NCBI RefSeq assembly: GCF_963678635.1
Contig: NC_087064.1
Location: 82,889,847 to 82,953,846, forward strand
DNA: 64,000 bases
DNA from: Symsagittifera roscoffensis
Lineage: Eukaryota; Xenacoelomorpha; Acoela; Convolutidae
Reading direction: 5' to 3'
The notes under the pieces are model-generated. The model did not search any database. It was not told the DNA's origin and saw nothing but the letters and a program-made list of their open reading frames with translations. Position 1 is the stretch's first letter. Each line of letters begins with the position of its first letter. The position numbers and the translations under genes are program-made. Shown piece by piece: positions 22,441 to 35,120 of the stretch.

Positions 22441-23555
22441 GCTTATTTTGATTCTGCTTTTTCCGCAGAAATGATTTTTTTTGAAAATTTAGTTTTTTTT
22501 CTACTGTTACAGAAGGTTGCAAGTTTTTATTAGCAGCCACAATTTTTTGAAGTTTTTTTTCCAATTTTTTCCGTTTGATTGTAATCATAATCATTCATTT
22601 TTTTATCGCAATTCTTGTTTTGAGAAAGTGTGGAATCCCTGCTGAAAAAGTTCTGGAATCCCTGCTGAAAAAGTATCTTATTTTTGCTGTACACTTTTGT
22701 CTTGTAAAACTTCAAAAAAATTCTGCAGTAAAAACTATGATTAAATTGCTTCTTTTCATTTGTAGATTTTTTGAGAATTCAAATTTTACACTAGATAGAG
22801 AAAGCAGTCTTATAAATGGACAGATTGAACGGTAGCATGTTTATTGTTGTCTAAAAATATAAATGAACTGTTTTTTTGTCTTGATTTTTTTAATAAAATT
22901 CATTAGCCCTACAGAATTACTTATAAATATCTTATATAATTTATTGATTCAACTTGATCACAACAATTGTATTCTAGCCGAATTTTATAAACTAAAAACT
23001 AAACTTTAACATCACAACTCCTCAAGCGAACTACAGAAAAGTTTGTTTCTGTGATTGGGAATTATTTTTATCAACAAAATACTCTTGATAAACATATGTG
23101 TTCATTTTAATTTAACACATGTTTTTATATAAACTGGTAGATTTAGTCTGCAGGTTAAGAAATACCGAGAAAACAATGATTTTAAAAAGGTCTCATTGCA
23201 TTTTTTTGATCTCATCACTCAACTTTTTATAAGCCAACTTAATTAATCTTGCTTTTCATTCAGTTCAAAAAATCGTCAAAATACATGATATTTGTTCGGT
23301 TCATTCCATGAATTTTGCAGCAACCTTAAAATGTAACCTAGATATACAACATTTCATGAAATTTTCTACTATGTCACACGTCGTTTTCTGATGTTTGACG
23401 TGGGTTTTGTTAATTAGCTAATTTAGTTTTATAATTTTTTGACGACCCAGCAACATCTTCAGCAGCTTTTTGAATGCATCTAGTCATGCATATCGCCCAC
23501 TCACGTGAACATGTCATTTTGGATCCAACAACGCATCTTTTTTGGGCGGAAGTAC
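22441..23555 (+). repeat. Nested duplication, right copy
   Basis: It is nearly identical to 21247-22440. About 130 bp (GTGAAACTCAGCTTC onward) is replaced by a short sequence containing GGAATCCCTGCTGAAAAAGT twice in tandem (about 22630-22675). The near identity shows that it arose after the array units diverged. Confidence 0.9.
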
Positions 23556-24182
23556 AGGTGAAACTGATTTCAATGTAAAGAAAACCTTAAGCTTCACTTT
23601 CTCAAAACATTCATTAATAAAGCCGATCTCATCCGTTATGACGCCAAATAGTATAATTTCTAGAGCGGTTATTGTGACAAAATAATACTCTAGAATAACA
23701 GCTGTTAGGGAAAATTTTCAATCCAGCATCTGTGGAATCAAGTTACGAAAGATCACTGGGGAAATTCTTGTCGCATTCAAAAGATTCCCGAATTTGAAAA
23801 AATATATTGCCTCCTCAAATCTCTACAAAACAGAGAAGTAAAACACCACTTTCTCAAACAGGAGACGATGACATCAATGTACTATCATTTCGCTCCTGTA
23901 ATTTCAAATTTTTTCAACTCAAAATTTAGGTATTGTATAAGAACAGTCGTGTGTTACGTTAAATAATATTAGATGGGCATTCTGGGGAAAACATAAATAC
24001 ATTCTTCTATGTATCGATCGATTCACTAATATCCCATCAACCGCGAACAGTGTGACTTCTTTCTTAAACGACTACTGTCACCTTCACGGTTTTCCAAGGA
24101 AGATTAGAGTCGACCATGGGTCTTGATTTTTATCTCACGATTTTAAAAATATCTAAGAAAAATTCAACATTGAGATCATTTA

Positions 24183-25004
24183 TTGTACAGTCGCCGACCA
24201 TATATCCAATGGGCTCGTGGAAAGATTAGTTTATACGATAAAATCCAAATTACTGGCAATGTCATTCGAGTTACCGAAAGTCGCGGTAAATTCTTCGATC
24301 GAAAAAATTATCTGGAACTGAGAATCTCTAAACAAGCTTCAATCGGCTGTGCCCCGTTCGAAACACATTTTAATAGAACGGCTAACACTAGATGGAAAAA
24401 TCGGATTTCGTTTGATGACCATTTAGATAAAGGGAAATCAATCCTTTCCAGCAGACGGACCAGCAATTGGGAACTGCACGACGGGGCGGAAGCGGGGTAC
24501 CTCGACGAAGAGAAAGACCGCCCATCTGGACCGGAAGACAACTTACCGCTAGCGCAAAAAATCCCGAGCGCAACCACTCCAGAGGGCCACAAACAGTCTA
24601 GAGAGTCTGACACAAAGAAGAAATTAGTTGCTGGAGATAATTTATATAGAAGGGCTACCAACAGGAAAAACGGGGAACCTTATTTCAACTTAGTAAAGAA
24701 GGATATCATTGACTCTTCAAACCATACAATAACACTCGATAACGGTCATCTTTCACGAAAATCAGATTTGGCAACTAAAGGAAAACTACTCCCCAGCCCC
24801 AATAAAATCGTGGTGAACCAACCATCCATCGGGCACAAGTCACACTTCCATTCGAGTTTAGCCGGAAAGAGGAAGCTATCTCCCCCAAAGAAAACTTTAG
24901 TGATGGTCACACCTCAGCCAAGACAGGGCACCTCAGGAGCGGGCGGATCAACGCAGAGGTCGGATTCACCAACAGACGTAGAGACAACCCAAGACCTCAG
25001 ATAG
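24183..25004 (+). pseudogene. Integrase tail and charged extension, unit B
   Basis: Homologous to 17552-18326. Here a 1-nt change joins the short upstream part and the tail in one 273-codon frame, which does not begin at any natural start. About 180 bp of integrase core sequence precedes it (from 23980) with frame breaks. It is a duplicated fragment without promoter or gag-pol context. Confidence 0.75.
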
Positions 25005-25262
25005 ATCTCTTCAGGTTCTTCATCATCCTTGAATTTAAAGTCTTGGGCCGGGATTATAGACGATTATTATGACGATATGACTAATAATAACCTACCCCGA
25101 GCCACCAATCTGAGTCTAATCAAGGGTTAAGTGTTACAGGTGATGCCCACTCTCCTCAATTGAGACCAAATCTATTAGTTAATACCGACCAACGGGCGAT
25201 TTTAGAAATACTAGAATCTGCCGAGATAGAAGTTTAGGAGTGTAACCCAATCAGGCTAGACA

Positions 25263-25718
25263 GTGCCCCAGAAGCCGTGGTCCTATCGAACCGACAACCC
25301 AGAAGCCGTCGGAGCCCCCAAAGTTTTCGGAGATTGCCGATTTTTTGACGTAGTGCTCGAAAAAGATGACCAGCCGACATTTTCATCACAGATTGACATT
25401 ATCAACCAACCCAGAGCAACATTCGTGAGAACCTCACCGTCAAACTTGTTGACACCCTTAGCGGAGGCTCCACCAGTACGAACCCTGGTCGCAGAAACCA
25501 CACTTACTTGGTCATCTAAGAAATCGTGCCCATCGGACAGACCAAATTATACGCCAACTATGACACTTTTTAAAAGCACCTCTTCAGTATCGCACTATAC
25601 AATCCAACCGACTACCAATTACGCACTTCATGAGGTAGAGAAATCAAGCGAAATATCCTCGACTATCGACTCAGAAGTAAAAGCTAAATTGGATGATTTC
25701 GACGAACAATGTAACTGA
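25263..25718 (+). pseudogene. 3'-terminal frame, unit B
   Basis: Nearly identical to 18585-19040, with the same 17-bp deletion relative to unit C. No ATG start. Confidence 0.6.
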
Positions 25719-26086
25719 CTCCACAAAATTCAAAAAAAAAACATAACCATTCTTTAATTCATCTTATAGTACTCTTATTTAATCATTTCACTGTAGATAA
25801 CATTGCACATGTCAAAGGTACATCTTGTAGATTAGTAATTTTCTTTTATTCTTAATTTAGTTAATTTGCTTTTATCTCAATTTCTGTAAAACTGTAAATT
25901 CTGTATATTCACCCTTTACATTTGTACCTTCCTATTTTAATTTGTAATTACTATTTTGCTTGCTGTACTATGTTTTTTGGTGGCGCAGTTTGTAAAATAT
26001 TGTTCCTACTTTAAAGGGGGAAAATGGGTGTATATAGAAGTAGTTAGTGAGTTTGTAGTTTTATTTTTTTTCCCGGTGGGAAATAT

Positions 26087-26302
26087 TGTGATTTGTTTTT
26101 AGCTGTTTCAAATGACCTTCGTTATCTAATTAAATACCTGTTAATTTAGTTCGATACGACCACCGGTTGATCGGAGAGTGTTCGTTCAGTTGTCTTTTTG
26201 GAATCTTTTAAATTAACACCCTCTACTTTATCCGCTTTACCTTTTTAAGTATTTGTACATTAGTTGTACATAGCTCGTAGTATTAGAACACTTTATTATC
26301 CA
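26087..26302 (+). repeat. LTR copy in unit B
   Basis: TGTGATTTG to TTATTATCCA, the same extent and flanks as 19410-19625. It is preceded by the same purine-rich tract. Confidence 0.85.
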
Positions 26303-27658
26303 CTTTTTCAAGAAAGATTTCATTACGATGCAAAACTTAGTGCAGATGAGAAAACTGACAATTTTAGACCCGGATTACATTGGTAAGTCATTGAAACCAA
26401 ATAATGATAATTTCATAGATGGTAGCTCTGAACATTTGCTCTGGGTCAATATGCATTTCTTTTTTTTGAGTTTCGAAGGAAATTTTGTACAAAATGTACA
26501 TTGAGAACAGACATTTTACAAACTAAACTTCTGAAATTGCGGCGCTTAATATTGACCACTAGTGTAGTCAAACCTTTTATAGATGTCGCGATTAATTTTT
26601 TCCATTTTTTTAAAGAAAAGTCTTAAAATTTGTTCAGACTCAATATTTACTTTTTTGCGGTCTGACTATGGTTTTTTTTATAAGTTTATTTCTTGTCTTT
26701 CGTTATAAGGATGCCAAATTCCCCTATCGAGCAGCAAGTGTAAAAGTACGAAAAACATGATTGAGTTCTAGTTTCGAAAGTGGAATTTATTTTCCAGATT
26801 CCGCTGTGGAATTAAATATACCTATTGATCCAATTTGTCAATCATGAACAGTTTATTGTTCCGACAGTTTGAGAAATCTTGAGGAATTTTGTATTGGTGT
26901 GTGTTTTAGTTTTTTGATTTTTTTTACTTCCACGCAAACTCAGTTACCAATAATTACAAGAAAAGTTTTAAATTTTCAGGCGCAAATTTTCTTTTTTGCG
27001 GTTTGACTTACTTACTGGTTTAATTACTTTTGCGACAAGCAAGGGCATTGCAATCGGGTACCAGACTTTTTTTCCCGTAAATGGTTTTGTTCTCAGGGCT
27101 CACTTGAACTCCTGTTGGTACCTTGGTTGGTTTATAATGATTTCAAATTTCTTAGTGTCTTCAGCACCTTTTGCCAGGGGGTAACAAATACGGCAATGGG
27201 ACGACAAGGGTAATGGGTCGAATGTGACTGCGAACTCTAAGTTGTCTAATATTTGTCTGCTTAAGTTTTGTAGGCTTATTTGCAAGATCTAAGAATAGTT
27301 TTTTTCTGGTACAAAGAACTTTCACTGTAACTGCTTAGTGTCTTAACATTTTAAAAGTCCGGCAGAATCGAGGTTTAATTTACATTGGTTGTAATTTTAC
27401 TAGCTCGATATAGGAAAACTTCATTTTTTTCATTTTTTGGCCTAATAAAAATTGGTTCATTTTATACCAACTTAGTGGCCTCCTTTTTCTTGCCAGGTAA
27501 TTGAAAACGAATTTTGTGCGTGGGTGTGTTCTGAGGGGAAAAAGAAAAAAATTTTAACTTTAATTTAGAATTTTTTTGAATTTTTTCGGCGAGAAAGGTT
27601 TCTGCTCAGATATTTTCGGCTTTGCCACCTCTTGGTTATTATAAAGTCAAATCCATTC

Positions 27659-27741
27659 AATCATATGGCGGATCTGGTTTAAAGATAACCAACTGCTTGA
27701 GACCGCAAAAGATTGCGGTTCGAATTCGGCCAAGACATTTT
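27659..27741 (+). other. tRNA-like sequence, unit B
   Basis: Same as 20976-21058: A-box-like sequence from 27666 and intact GGTTCGAATTC at 27717-27727. Confidence 0.33.
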
Positions 27742-29741
27742 TTTAGGGCTACCGTCTTGTTTTTTTGGTCGACTCAATTCCCGTCGACTGTTTTGATGGT
27801 TTAATTTTCTTTCAAATTTTTTTAATTTCCCATCCTTGAGGCGACAAGGCTCGGGAGTTCAATTTCTGTCGAAACATGAATTTTCTTGCAAACTGAAATA
27901 TTTCGGCTAAATTAGTTTATTGTCGCTCTGCTTATTTTGATTCTGCTTTTTTCCGCAGAAATGATTTTTTGAAAAGTTGATTTCTTTCTACCCTTCCAGA
28001 AGGTTGCAAGTTTTTTTTGGCAGTCACAATTTTTTGAAGTTTTTTTTTTCAATTTTTCCGTTTGATTGTAATCATAATCATTCATTTTTTATCGCAAGTT
28101 TTGTGAAACTCAGCTTCGCTTCTGTGTACATAGAGAATTTTCTGAAATCACCTTCAAAATTCATCAGGAAGAACTCAGGAGTGTGATATTTTCTGGAAAT
28201 TCATCAGTGCATCTGTTCTGGAATCCGTGCTGAAAAAGTATCTTATTTTTGCTGTACACTTTTGTCTTGTAAAACATCAAAAAAATTCTGCAGTAAAAAC
28301 TCTGATTAAACAGCTTCTTTTCATTTGTGGATTTTTGAGAACTCAAATTTTACACTAGATAGAGAAAGCAGTCTTATAAATGAACAGATTGAACGGTAGC
28401 ATGTTTATTGTTGTCTAAAAAAATAAATGAACTGTTTTAGTGTCTTGATTTTTTAATAAAATTCATTAGCCCTACAGAGTTACTTATAAATATCTTACAT
28501 AATTTATTGATTCAACTTGATCACAACAATTGTATTCTAGCCGAATTTTCTAAACTAAAAACTAAACTTTAAGATCACAACTTCTCAAGCGAACTACAGA
28601 AAAGTTTGTTTCTGTGATTGGGAATTATTTTTATCAACAAAATACTCTTGATAAACATATGTGTTCATTTTAATTTAACACATGTTTTTATATAAACTGG
28701 TAGATTTAGTCTGCAGGTTAAGAAATACCGAGAAAACAATGATTTTAAAAAGGTCTCATTGCATTTTTTTGATCTCATCACTCAACTTTTTATAAGCCAA
28801 CTTAATTAATCTTGCTTTTCATTCAGTTCAAAAAATCGTTAAAATACATGATATTTGTTCGGTTCAATCCATGAAATTTGCAGCAATCTCAAATGTAACC
28901 TAGATATACAACATTTCATGAAATTTTCTACTATGTCACACGTCGTTTTCTGATGTTTGACGTGGGTTTTGTTAATTAATTAATTTAGTTTTTTAATTTT
29001 TTGACGACCCAGCAAGATCTTCAGCAGCTTTTTGAATGCATCTAGTCATGCATATCGCCCACTGACGTGAACATGTCATTTTGGATCCAACAACGCATCT
29101 TTTTTGGGCGGAAGTACAGGTGAAACTGATTTCAATGTAAAGAAAACCTTAAGCTTCACTTTCTCAAAACATTCATTAATAAAGCCGATCTCATCCGTTA
29201 TGACGCCAAATAGAATAATTTCTAGAGCGGTTATTGTGACAAAATAATACTCTAGAATAACAGCTGTTAGGGAAAATATTCAATCCAGCATCTGTGGAAA
29301 CAAGTTACGAAAGATCACTGGGGAAATTCTTGTCGCATTCAAAAGATTCCCGAATTTGAAAAAATATATTGCCTCCTCAAATCTCTACAAAACAGAGAAG
29401 TAAAACACCACTTTCTCAAACAGGAGACGATGACATCAATGTACTATCATTTCGCTCCTGTAATTTCAAATTTTTTCAACTCAAAATTTAGGTATTGTAT
29501 AAGAACAGTCGTGTGTTACGTTAAATAAAATTAGATGGGCATTCTGGGGAAAACATAAATACATTCTTCTATGTATCGATCGATTCACTAATATCTCATC
29601 AACCGCGAACAGTGTGATTTCTTTCTTAAACGACTACTGTCACCTTCACGGTTTTCCAAGGAAGATTAGAGTCGACCATGGGTCTTGCTTTTTATCTCAC
29701 GATTTTAAAAATATCTAAGAAAAATTCAACATTGAGATCAT

Positions 29742-30470
29742 TTATTGTACAGTCGCCGACCATAGATCCAATGGGCTCGTGGAAAGATTAGTTTATACGA
29801 TAAAATCCAAATTACTGGCAATGTCATTCAAGTTACCGAAACTCGCGCTAAATTCTTCGATCGAAAAAATTATCTGGAACTGAGAATCTCTAAACAAGCT
29901 TCAATCGGCTGTGCCCCGTTCGAAACACATTTTAATAGAACGGCTAACACTAGATGGAAAAATCGGATTTCGTTTGATGACCATTTAGATAAAGGGAAAT
30001 CAATCCTTTCCAGCAGACGGGCCAGCAATTGGGAACTGCACGACAGGGCGGAAGAGGGGTACCTCGACGAAGAGAAAGACCGCCCATCTGGACCGGAAGA
30101 CAACTTACCGCTAGCGCAAAAAATCCCGAGCGCAACCACTCCAGAGGGCCACAAACAGTCTAGAGAGTCTGACACAAAGAAGAAATTAGTTGCTGGAGAT
30201 AATTTATATATCGGTCATCTTTCACGAAAATCAGATTTGGCAACTAAAGGAAAACTACTCCCCGGCCCCAATAAAATCGTGGTGAACCAACCATCCATCG
30301 GGCACAAGTCATACTTCCATTCGAGTTTAGCCGGAAAGAGGAAGCTATCTCCCCCAAAGAAAACTTTAGTGACGGTCACACCTCAGCCAAGGCAGGGCAC
30401 CTCAGGAGCGGGGGGATCAACGCAGAGGTCGGATCCAACAGACGTAGAGACAACCCAAGACCTCAGATAG
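29742..30470 (+). pseudogene. Integrase tail and charged extension, unit C
   Basis: Homologous to 24183-25004, with about 100 bp deleted near 30210 (TTTATATA joins directly to TCGGTCATC). Only the parts before and after the gap remain readable. Confidence 0.65.
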
Positions 30471-30699
30471 ATCTCTTCAGGTTCTTTGTCATCCTTGAAT
30501 TTAAAGTCTTGGGCCGGGATTATAGACGATTATTATGACGATGTGACTAATATTAACCTACCCCGAGCCACCAATCTGAGTCTAATCAAGGGTTAAGTGT
30601 TACAGGTGATGCCCACTCTCCTCAATTGAGACCAAATCTATTAGTTAATACCGACCAACGGGCGATTTTAGAAATACCAGAGTCCGCCAAAATAGAAGG

Positions 30700-31201
30700 T
30701 TAGGAGTGTAACCCAATCAAGCTAGACAGTGCCCCAGAAGCCGTGGTCCTATCGAACCGACAACCAAGACACGCAAGACCGCGCAGGAACGTCGGAGCCC
30801 CCAAAGTTTTCGGAGATTGCCGATTTATTGACGTAGTGCGCGAAAAAGATGACCAGCCGACATTTTCATCACAGATTGACATTATCAACCAACCCAGAGC
30901 AACATTCGTGAGAACCTCACAGTCAAACTTGTTGACACCCTTAGCGGAGGCTCCACCAGTACGAACCCTGGTCGCAGAAACCACACTTACTTGGTCATCT
31001 AAGAAATCGTGCCCATCGGACAGACCAAATTATACGCCAATTATGACACTTTTTAAAAGCACCTCTTCAGTATCGCACTATACAATCCAACCGACTACCA
31101 ATTACGCACTTCACGAGGTAGAAAAATTGAGCAAAATATCCTCGACCATCGACTCAGAACTAAAAGCTAAATTAGATGATTTCGACGAACAATGTAACTA
31201 A
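30700..31201 (+). pseudogene. 3'-terminal frame, unit C
   Basis: Homologous to 18585-19040. It retains a basic segment (RQPRHARPRRNVGAPK) that A and B have lost by a 17-bp deletion, so this copy shows the likely ancestral join of the frame. It ends FDEQCN and stop at 31199-31201. Confidence 0.6.
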
Positions 31202-31563
31202 ATTCACAAAACTCAAAAAAAAACCATTCTTTAATTCATTTTGTAGTACTCTTAATTGATCATTTCACTGTAGGTAACGTTGTACATGTCAAATGTACAT
31301 CTTGTAGATTAGTGTTTTTCTTTTATTCTTAATTTAGTTATTTTGCTTTTATCTCAATTTCTGTATAACTGTAAATTCTGTATATTCACCCTGTACATTT
31401 GTACCTTCCTATTTTCAGTTGTAGATACTATTTTGCTTGATGTACTATGTTTTTTGGTGGCGCAGTTTGTAAAATATTGTTCCTACTTTGAAGGGGGAAA
31501 ATGGGTGTATATAGAAGAAATTAATGAATTTGTAGTTTTATTTTTTTTCCCGGTGGGAAATGT

Positions 31564-31780
31564 TGTGATTTGTTTTTAGCTGTTTTAAATGACCTTCGGT
31601 ATTTAATTAAATACCAGTTAACTTAGTTCGATACGACCACCGATCGATCGGAGAGTGTTCGTTCAGTTGTCCTTTTGGAATGTTTTAAATTAATACACTC
31701 TATATTTTCCGCTTTACCTTTTTAAGTATTTGTACATTAGTTGTTCATAGCTCATATTATTAGAACACTTAATTATCCTC
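31564..31780 (+). repeat. LTR copy in unit C
   Basis: TGTGATTTG to AATTATCC, more diverged than the copies in A and B, with the same flanking order. Confidence 0.8.
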
Positions 31781-33066
31781 TTATTCAAGAAAGATTTCAT
31801 TACGATGCAAAACTTAGTGCAGATGAGAAAACGGACATTTTCAGACCCGGATTATTTTGGTAAGTCATTGAAACCAAATAATGATAGTTTCATAGATGGT
31901 AGCTCTGAACATTTGCTCTGGGTCAATATGCATTTCTTTTTTTGAATTTCGAAGGAATTTTTGTCCAAAATGTCTCTGAGAACAGACTTTTTACAAACTA
32001 AACTTCTGAAATCGCGGCGCTTAATATTGTCAACTAGTGTAGTCAAACCTCTTATAGAGGTCGCAATTAATTTTTTCCAATTTTTTTAAAGAAAATTCTT
32101 AAAATTTGTTCAGACTCAAAATTTACTTTTTCGCGGTCTGACTATGGTTTTTCATTATAAATTTAGTTCTTTTCTTTCGTTTTAAGGATGCCAAAATCCA
32201 CTATCGAGCAGCAAGTGTAAAGTTACCAAAAACATGATTGAGTTCTAGTTTCGAAAGTGGAATTTATTTCCAGATTCGTCTGTGGAATTAAATATACCTA
32301 TTGATCCAGTTTGTCAATCATAACAGTTTTTTGTTACGACCGTTTGAGAAATCTTGAGGATTTTTGTATTGGTGTGTGTTTTAGTTTTTTGATTTTTTTT
32401 ATTTCCGCGCAAACTCATGTACCAATAATTACAAGAAAAAACTTAACCTTTCAGGCGCAAATTTTCTTTTTTTGCGGTTTGACTTCTGGTTTAAATACTT
32501 TTGCGATAAGCTAGGGTATTGCAATCGGGTACCAGACTTTTTTCTTAATGTCAAATTTCTTAGTGTCTTCAGCACCTTTTGCCAGGGGGTAACAAATACG
32601 GCAATGGGACGGCAAGGGTAATGCGTCGAATGTGACCGCAAACTGTAAGTGGTCTATTATTTGTCTGCTTAAGTTTTGTAGGCTTATTTGCAAGATCTAA
32701 GAATAGTTTTTTTCTGGTACAAAGAACTTTCACTGTAACTGCTTAGTGTCTTAACATTTTAAAAGTCCGGCAGAATCGAGGTTTAATTTACATTGGTTGT
32801 AATTTTACTAGCTCGATATAGGAAAACTTCATTTTTTTCATTTTTTGGCTTGATAAAATTTGGTTCATTTTATACAACTTAGTGGCCTCTTATTTCTTGC
32901 CAGGTAATTGAAAACAAATTTTGTGCGTGGGTGTGTTCTGAGGGGGAAAAGAAAAAAATTTTAACATTAATTTTGAATTTTTTTGAATTTTTTTCGGCGA
33001 GAAAGATTTCTGCTGAGATATTTTCGGCTTTGTCATCTCTTGGTTTTTATAAAGTCAAATCCATTC

Positions 33067-33149
33067 AATCATCTGGCGGATCTGGATTAAAGATAACCAA
33101 TTGCTTGAGACCGCAAAGGATTGCGGTTTGAATTCGGCCGCGACATTTT
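33067..33149 (+). other. tRNA-like sequence, unit C (B box mutated)
   Basis: A-box-like TGGCGGATCTGGATTAAAG from 33074; the B box reads GGTTTGAATTC. Probably inactive. Confidence 0.28.
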
Positions 33150-34252
33150 TTTAGGGCTATCGTCCTGTTTTTTTTTGGTCGACCTAATTCCCGTAGCGCG
33201 ACTTTTTTTGATGGTTTAGCTTTCTTTCAAATTCTTTTAAATTCCCATCCTTGAATCGACAAGGCTCGGGAGTTCAATTTCTGTCGAAACTTGATTTTTT
33301 TGCAAATTGAAATGTTTCGGCTAAATTAGTTTATTGTCGCTCTGCTTATTTTGATTCTGCTTTTTTCCGCAGAAATGATTTTTTGAAAAGTTGATTTCTT
33401 TCTACCCTTCCAGAAGGTTGCAAGTTTTTTTTGGCAGTCACAATTTTTTGAAGTTTTTTTTTTCAATTTTTTCCGTTTGATTGTAATCATAATCATTCAT
33501 TTTTTATCGCAAGTTTTGTGAAACACAGCTTCGCTTCTGTATCTTAAAGATAATTTTCTAAAATAACCTTCAAAAATTCATCAGGAAGAACTCATGAGTG
33601 TGTTATTTTCTGGAAACTCATCAGTGCATCTGTTCTGGAACCCGTTCTGAAAAAGTATCTTATTTTTGCTGTACATTTTTGTCTTGTAAAACATCAATAA
33701 ATTCTGCAGTGCAAACTATGATTAAATTGCTTCTTTTCATTTGTGGATTTTTGAGAACTCAAATTTTACACTAGATAGAAAAAGCAGTCTTATAAATGGA
33801 CAGATTGAATGGTAGCATGGTTATTGTTGTCTAAAAATATAAATGAACTGTTTTAGTGTCTTGACTTTTTAATAAAATTCATAAGCCCTACAGAGTTACT
33901 TATAAATATCTTATATAATTTATTGATTCAACTTGATCACAACAATTGTATTCTAGCCGAATTTTATAACTTAAAAACTAAAATTTAACATCACAACTCC
34001 TCAAGCGAACTACAGAAAAGTTTGTTTCTGTGATTGGGAAACATTTTTATCAATAAAATACTGTTGATAAACATATGCGTTCATTTTAATTGTACACATG
34101 TTTTCATATAAAATGGTAGATTTAGTCTGCAGGTTAAAAAACACCGAGAAAACAATGATATTAAAAAAGTCTCATTGCATTTTTTTGATCTCATCACTAA
34201 ACTTTTTATAAGCCAACTTAATTAATCTTGCTTTTCATTCAGTTCAAAAAAT

Positions 34253-34770
34253 CGGCTCTTTTTCCTTCCCCCCCCCACCTCCAAAATTTTTACATGTAAA
34301 TTTGTTGACCACATTGTCCGATAGCTGTGAAAATTTACATACAGACTAATAAATGGTGTTCTAGTTTTTTGTTGGGATTTGAAGTTACAATTAGTTCTTT
34401 CAAGTTTTGGCATCTTTTGAATGCTACTAAAATTTCTGCTGTGATCTTTTTTAGTTTGTCTTTTTCCACAGATACAGGTGTTTCGGATTTGGTTTCTTAT
34501 CATCTGCTGGTCTTCTAGGGTTGTATGTTGACACCACAAGCTTTCTGGAGCCCATATTACTTGCTGTCATGCATCCTTTGCACAAATTATTATTTGATTT
34601 CCCAGTCTGGTCATATGAGATCAAAGCATTCCGGAGGGCATTGATTTTGAAGAAATTGTACATCAAATGACAATTTTGCGTTAAAATTGATGGCGTACAT
34701 AATCCAGTTTATATTGAAACAGTTTTCGATGAAATTTCAACCCTCAAGAAGAAACTATGTAGCATGACGC
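34253..34770. other. Segment replacing about 0.6 kb in unit C
   Basis: Between AGTTCAAAAAATCG and GACGCCA(C/A)ATAG, units A and B have about 410 bp that are absent here; unit C instead has 518 bp starting with a C-tract (CCCCCCCCCACC). Two minus-strand frames (34222-34539 and 34451-34666) overlap it. One has a CICGK/CKGC cysteine pair, but I recognise no family. It may be a transposon remnant or filler DNA from a break repair. Confidence 0.6.
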
Positions 34771-35120
34771 CACATAGAATAATTTCTAGAGCACTTATTG
34801 TGACAAAATAATACTCTAGATGACCAGCTGTTAGGGAAAAATATTCAATCCAGCATCTGTGGAAACAAGTTACGAAAGATCACTGGGGAAATTCTTGTCG
34901 CGTTCAAAAGATTCCCAAATTTGAAAAAATATATTGTCTCCTCAAATCTCTACAAAACAGAGAAGTAAAACACCACTTTCTCAAACAGATGACGATGTCC
35001 TCAAGGTACTAAAAAAGTGACACTATTAATTCACTCCTGTATCTTCAAATTTTTTTAACTCAAAATTTAGGTATTGTATAAGAAAAGTCGTGTGTAACAA
35101 AAGATAAAATCAGATGAGAC

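Larger units (their letters stand above)
17303..23979 (+). repeat. Tandem array unit A (6.68 kb)
   Basis: The first of three direct units. It starts at TTCTGGGGAAAAC within integrase and runs through the 3' ORFs, the 3' LTR and about 4.3 kb of downstream flank, ending at TTAGATGGGCA. It is 1.1 kb longer than units B and C because of an internal duplication (21247-22440 and 22441-23555). The flank has no convincing gene: frames at 20148-20501 and 21323-21553 are broken in the other units. Confidence 0.92.
23980..29541 (+). repeat. Tandem array unit B (5.56 kb)
   Basis: The second unit, joined to A and C through the same junction AGATGGGCATTCTGGGG. It is close to unit C at the left (for example AACATAAATACATTC, against AACAAAAATAC in A) and closer to A in part of the 3' ORF. 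It holds only the last 2.3 kb of the retroelement, so it arose by duplication, not by a new insertion. Confidence 0.92.
29542..35120 (+). repeat. Tandem array unit C (about 5.58 kb, diverged)
   Basis: The third unit is the most diverged. It lacks about 100 bp of the ORF near 30210, and it has 34253-34770 in place of the sequence found in A and B. Similarity resumes at 34770 (CGCCA(C/A)ATAGAATAATTTC) and fades at about 35120, where ATCAGATGAGACTTTTTT marks passage into unique flank. This end is probably the original right flank of the element. Confidence 0.88.
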
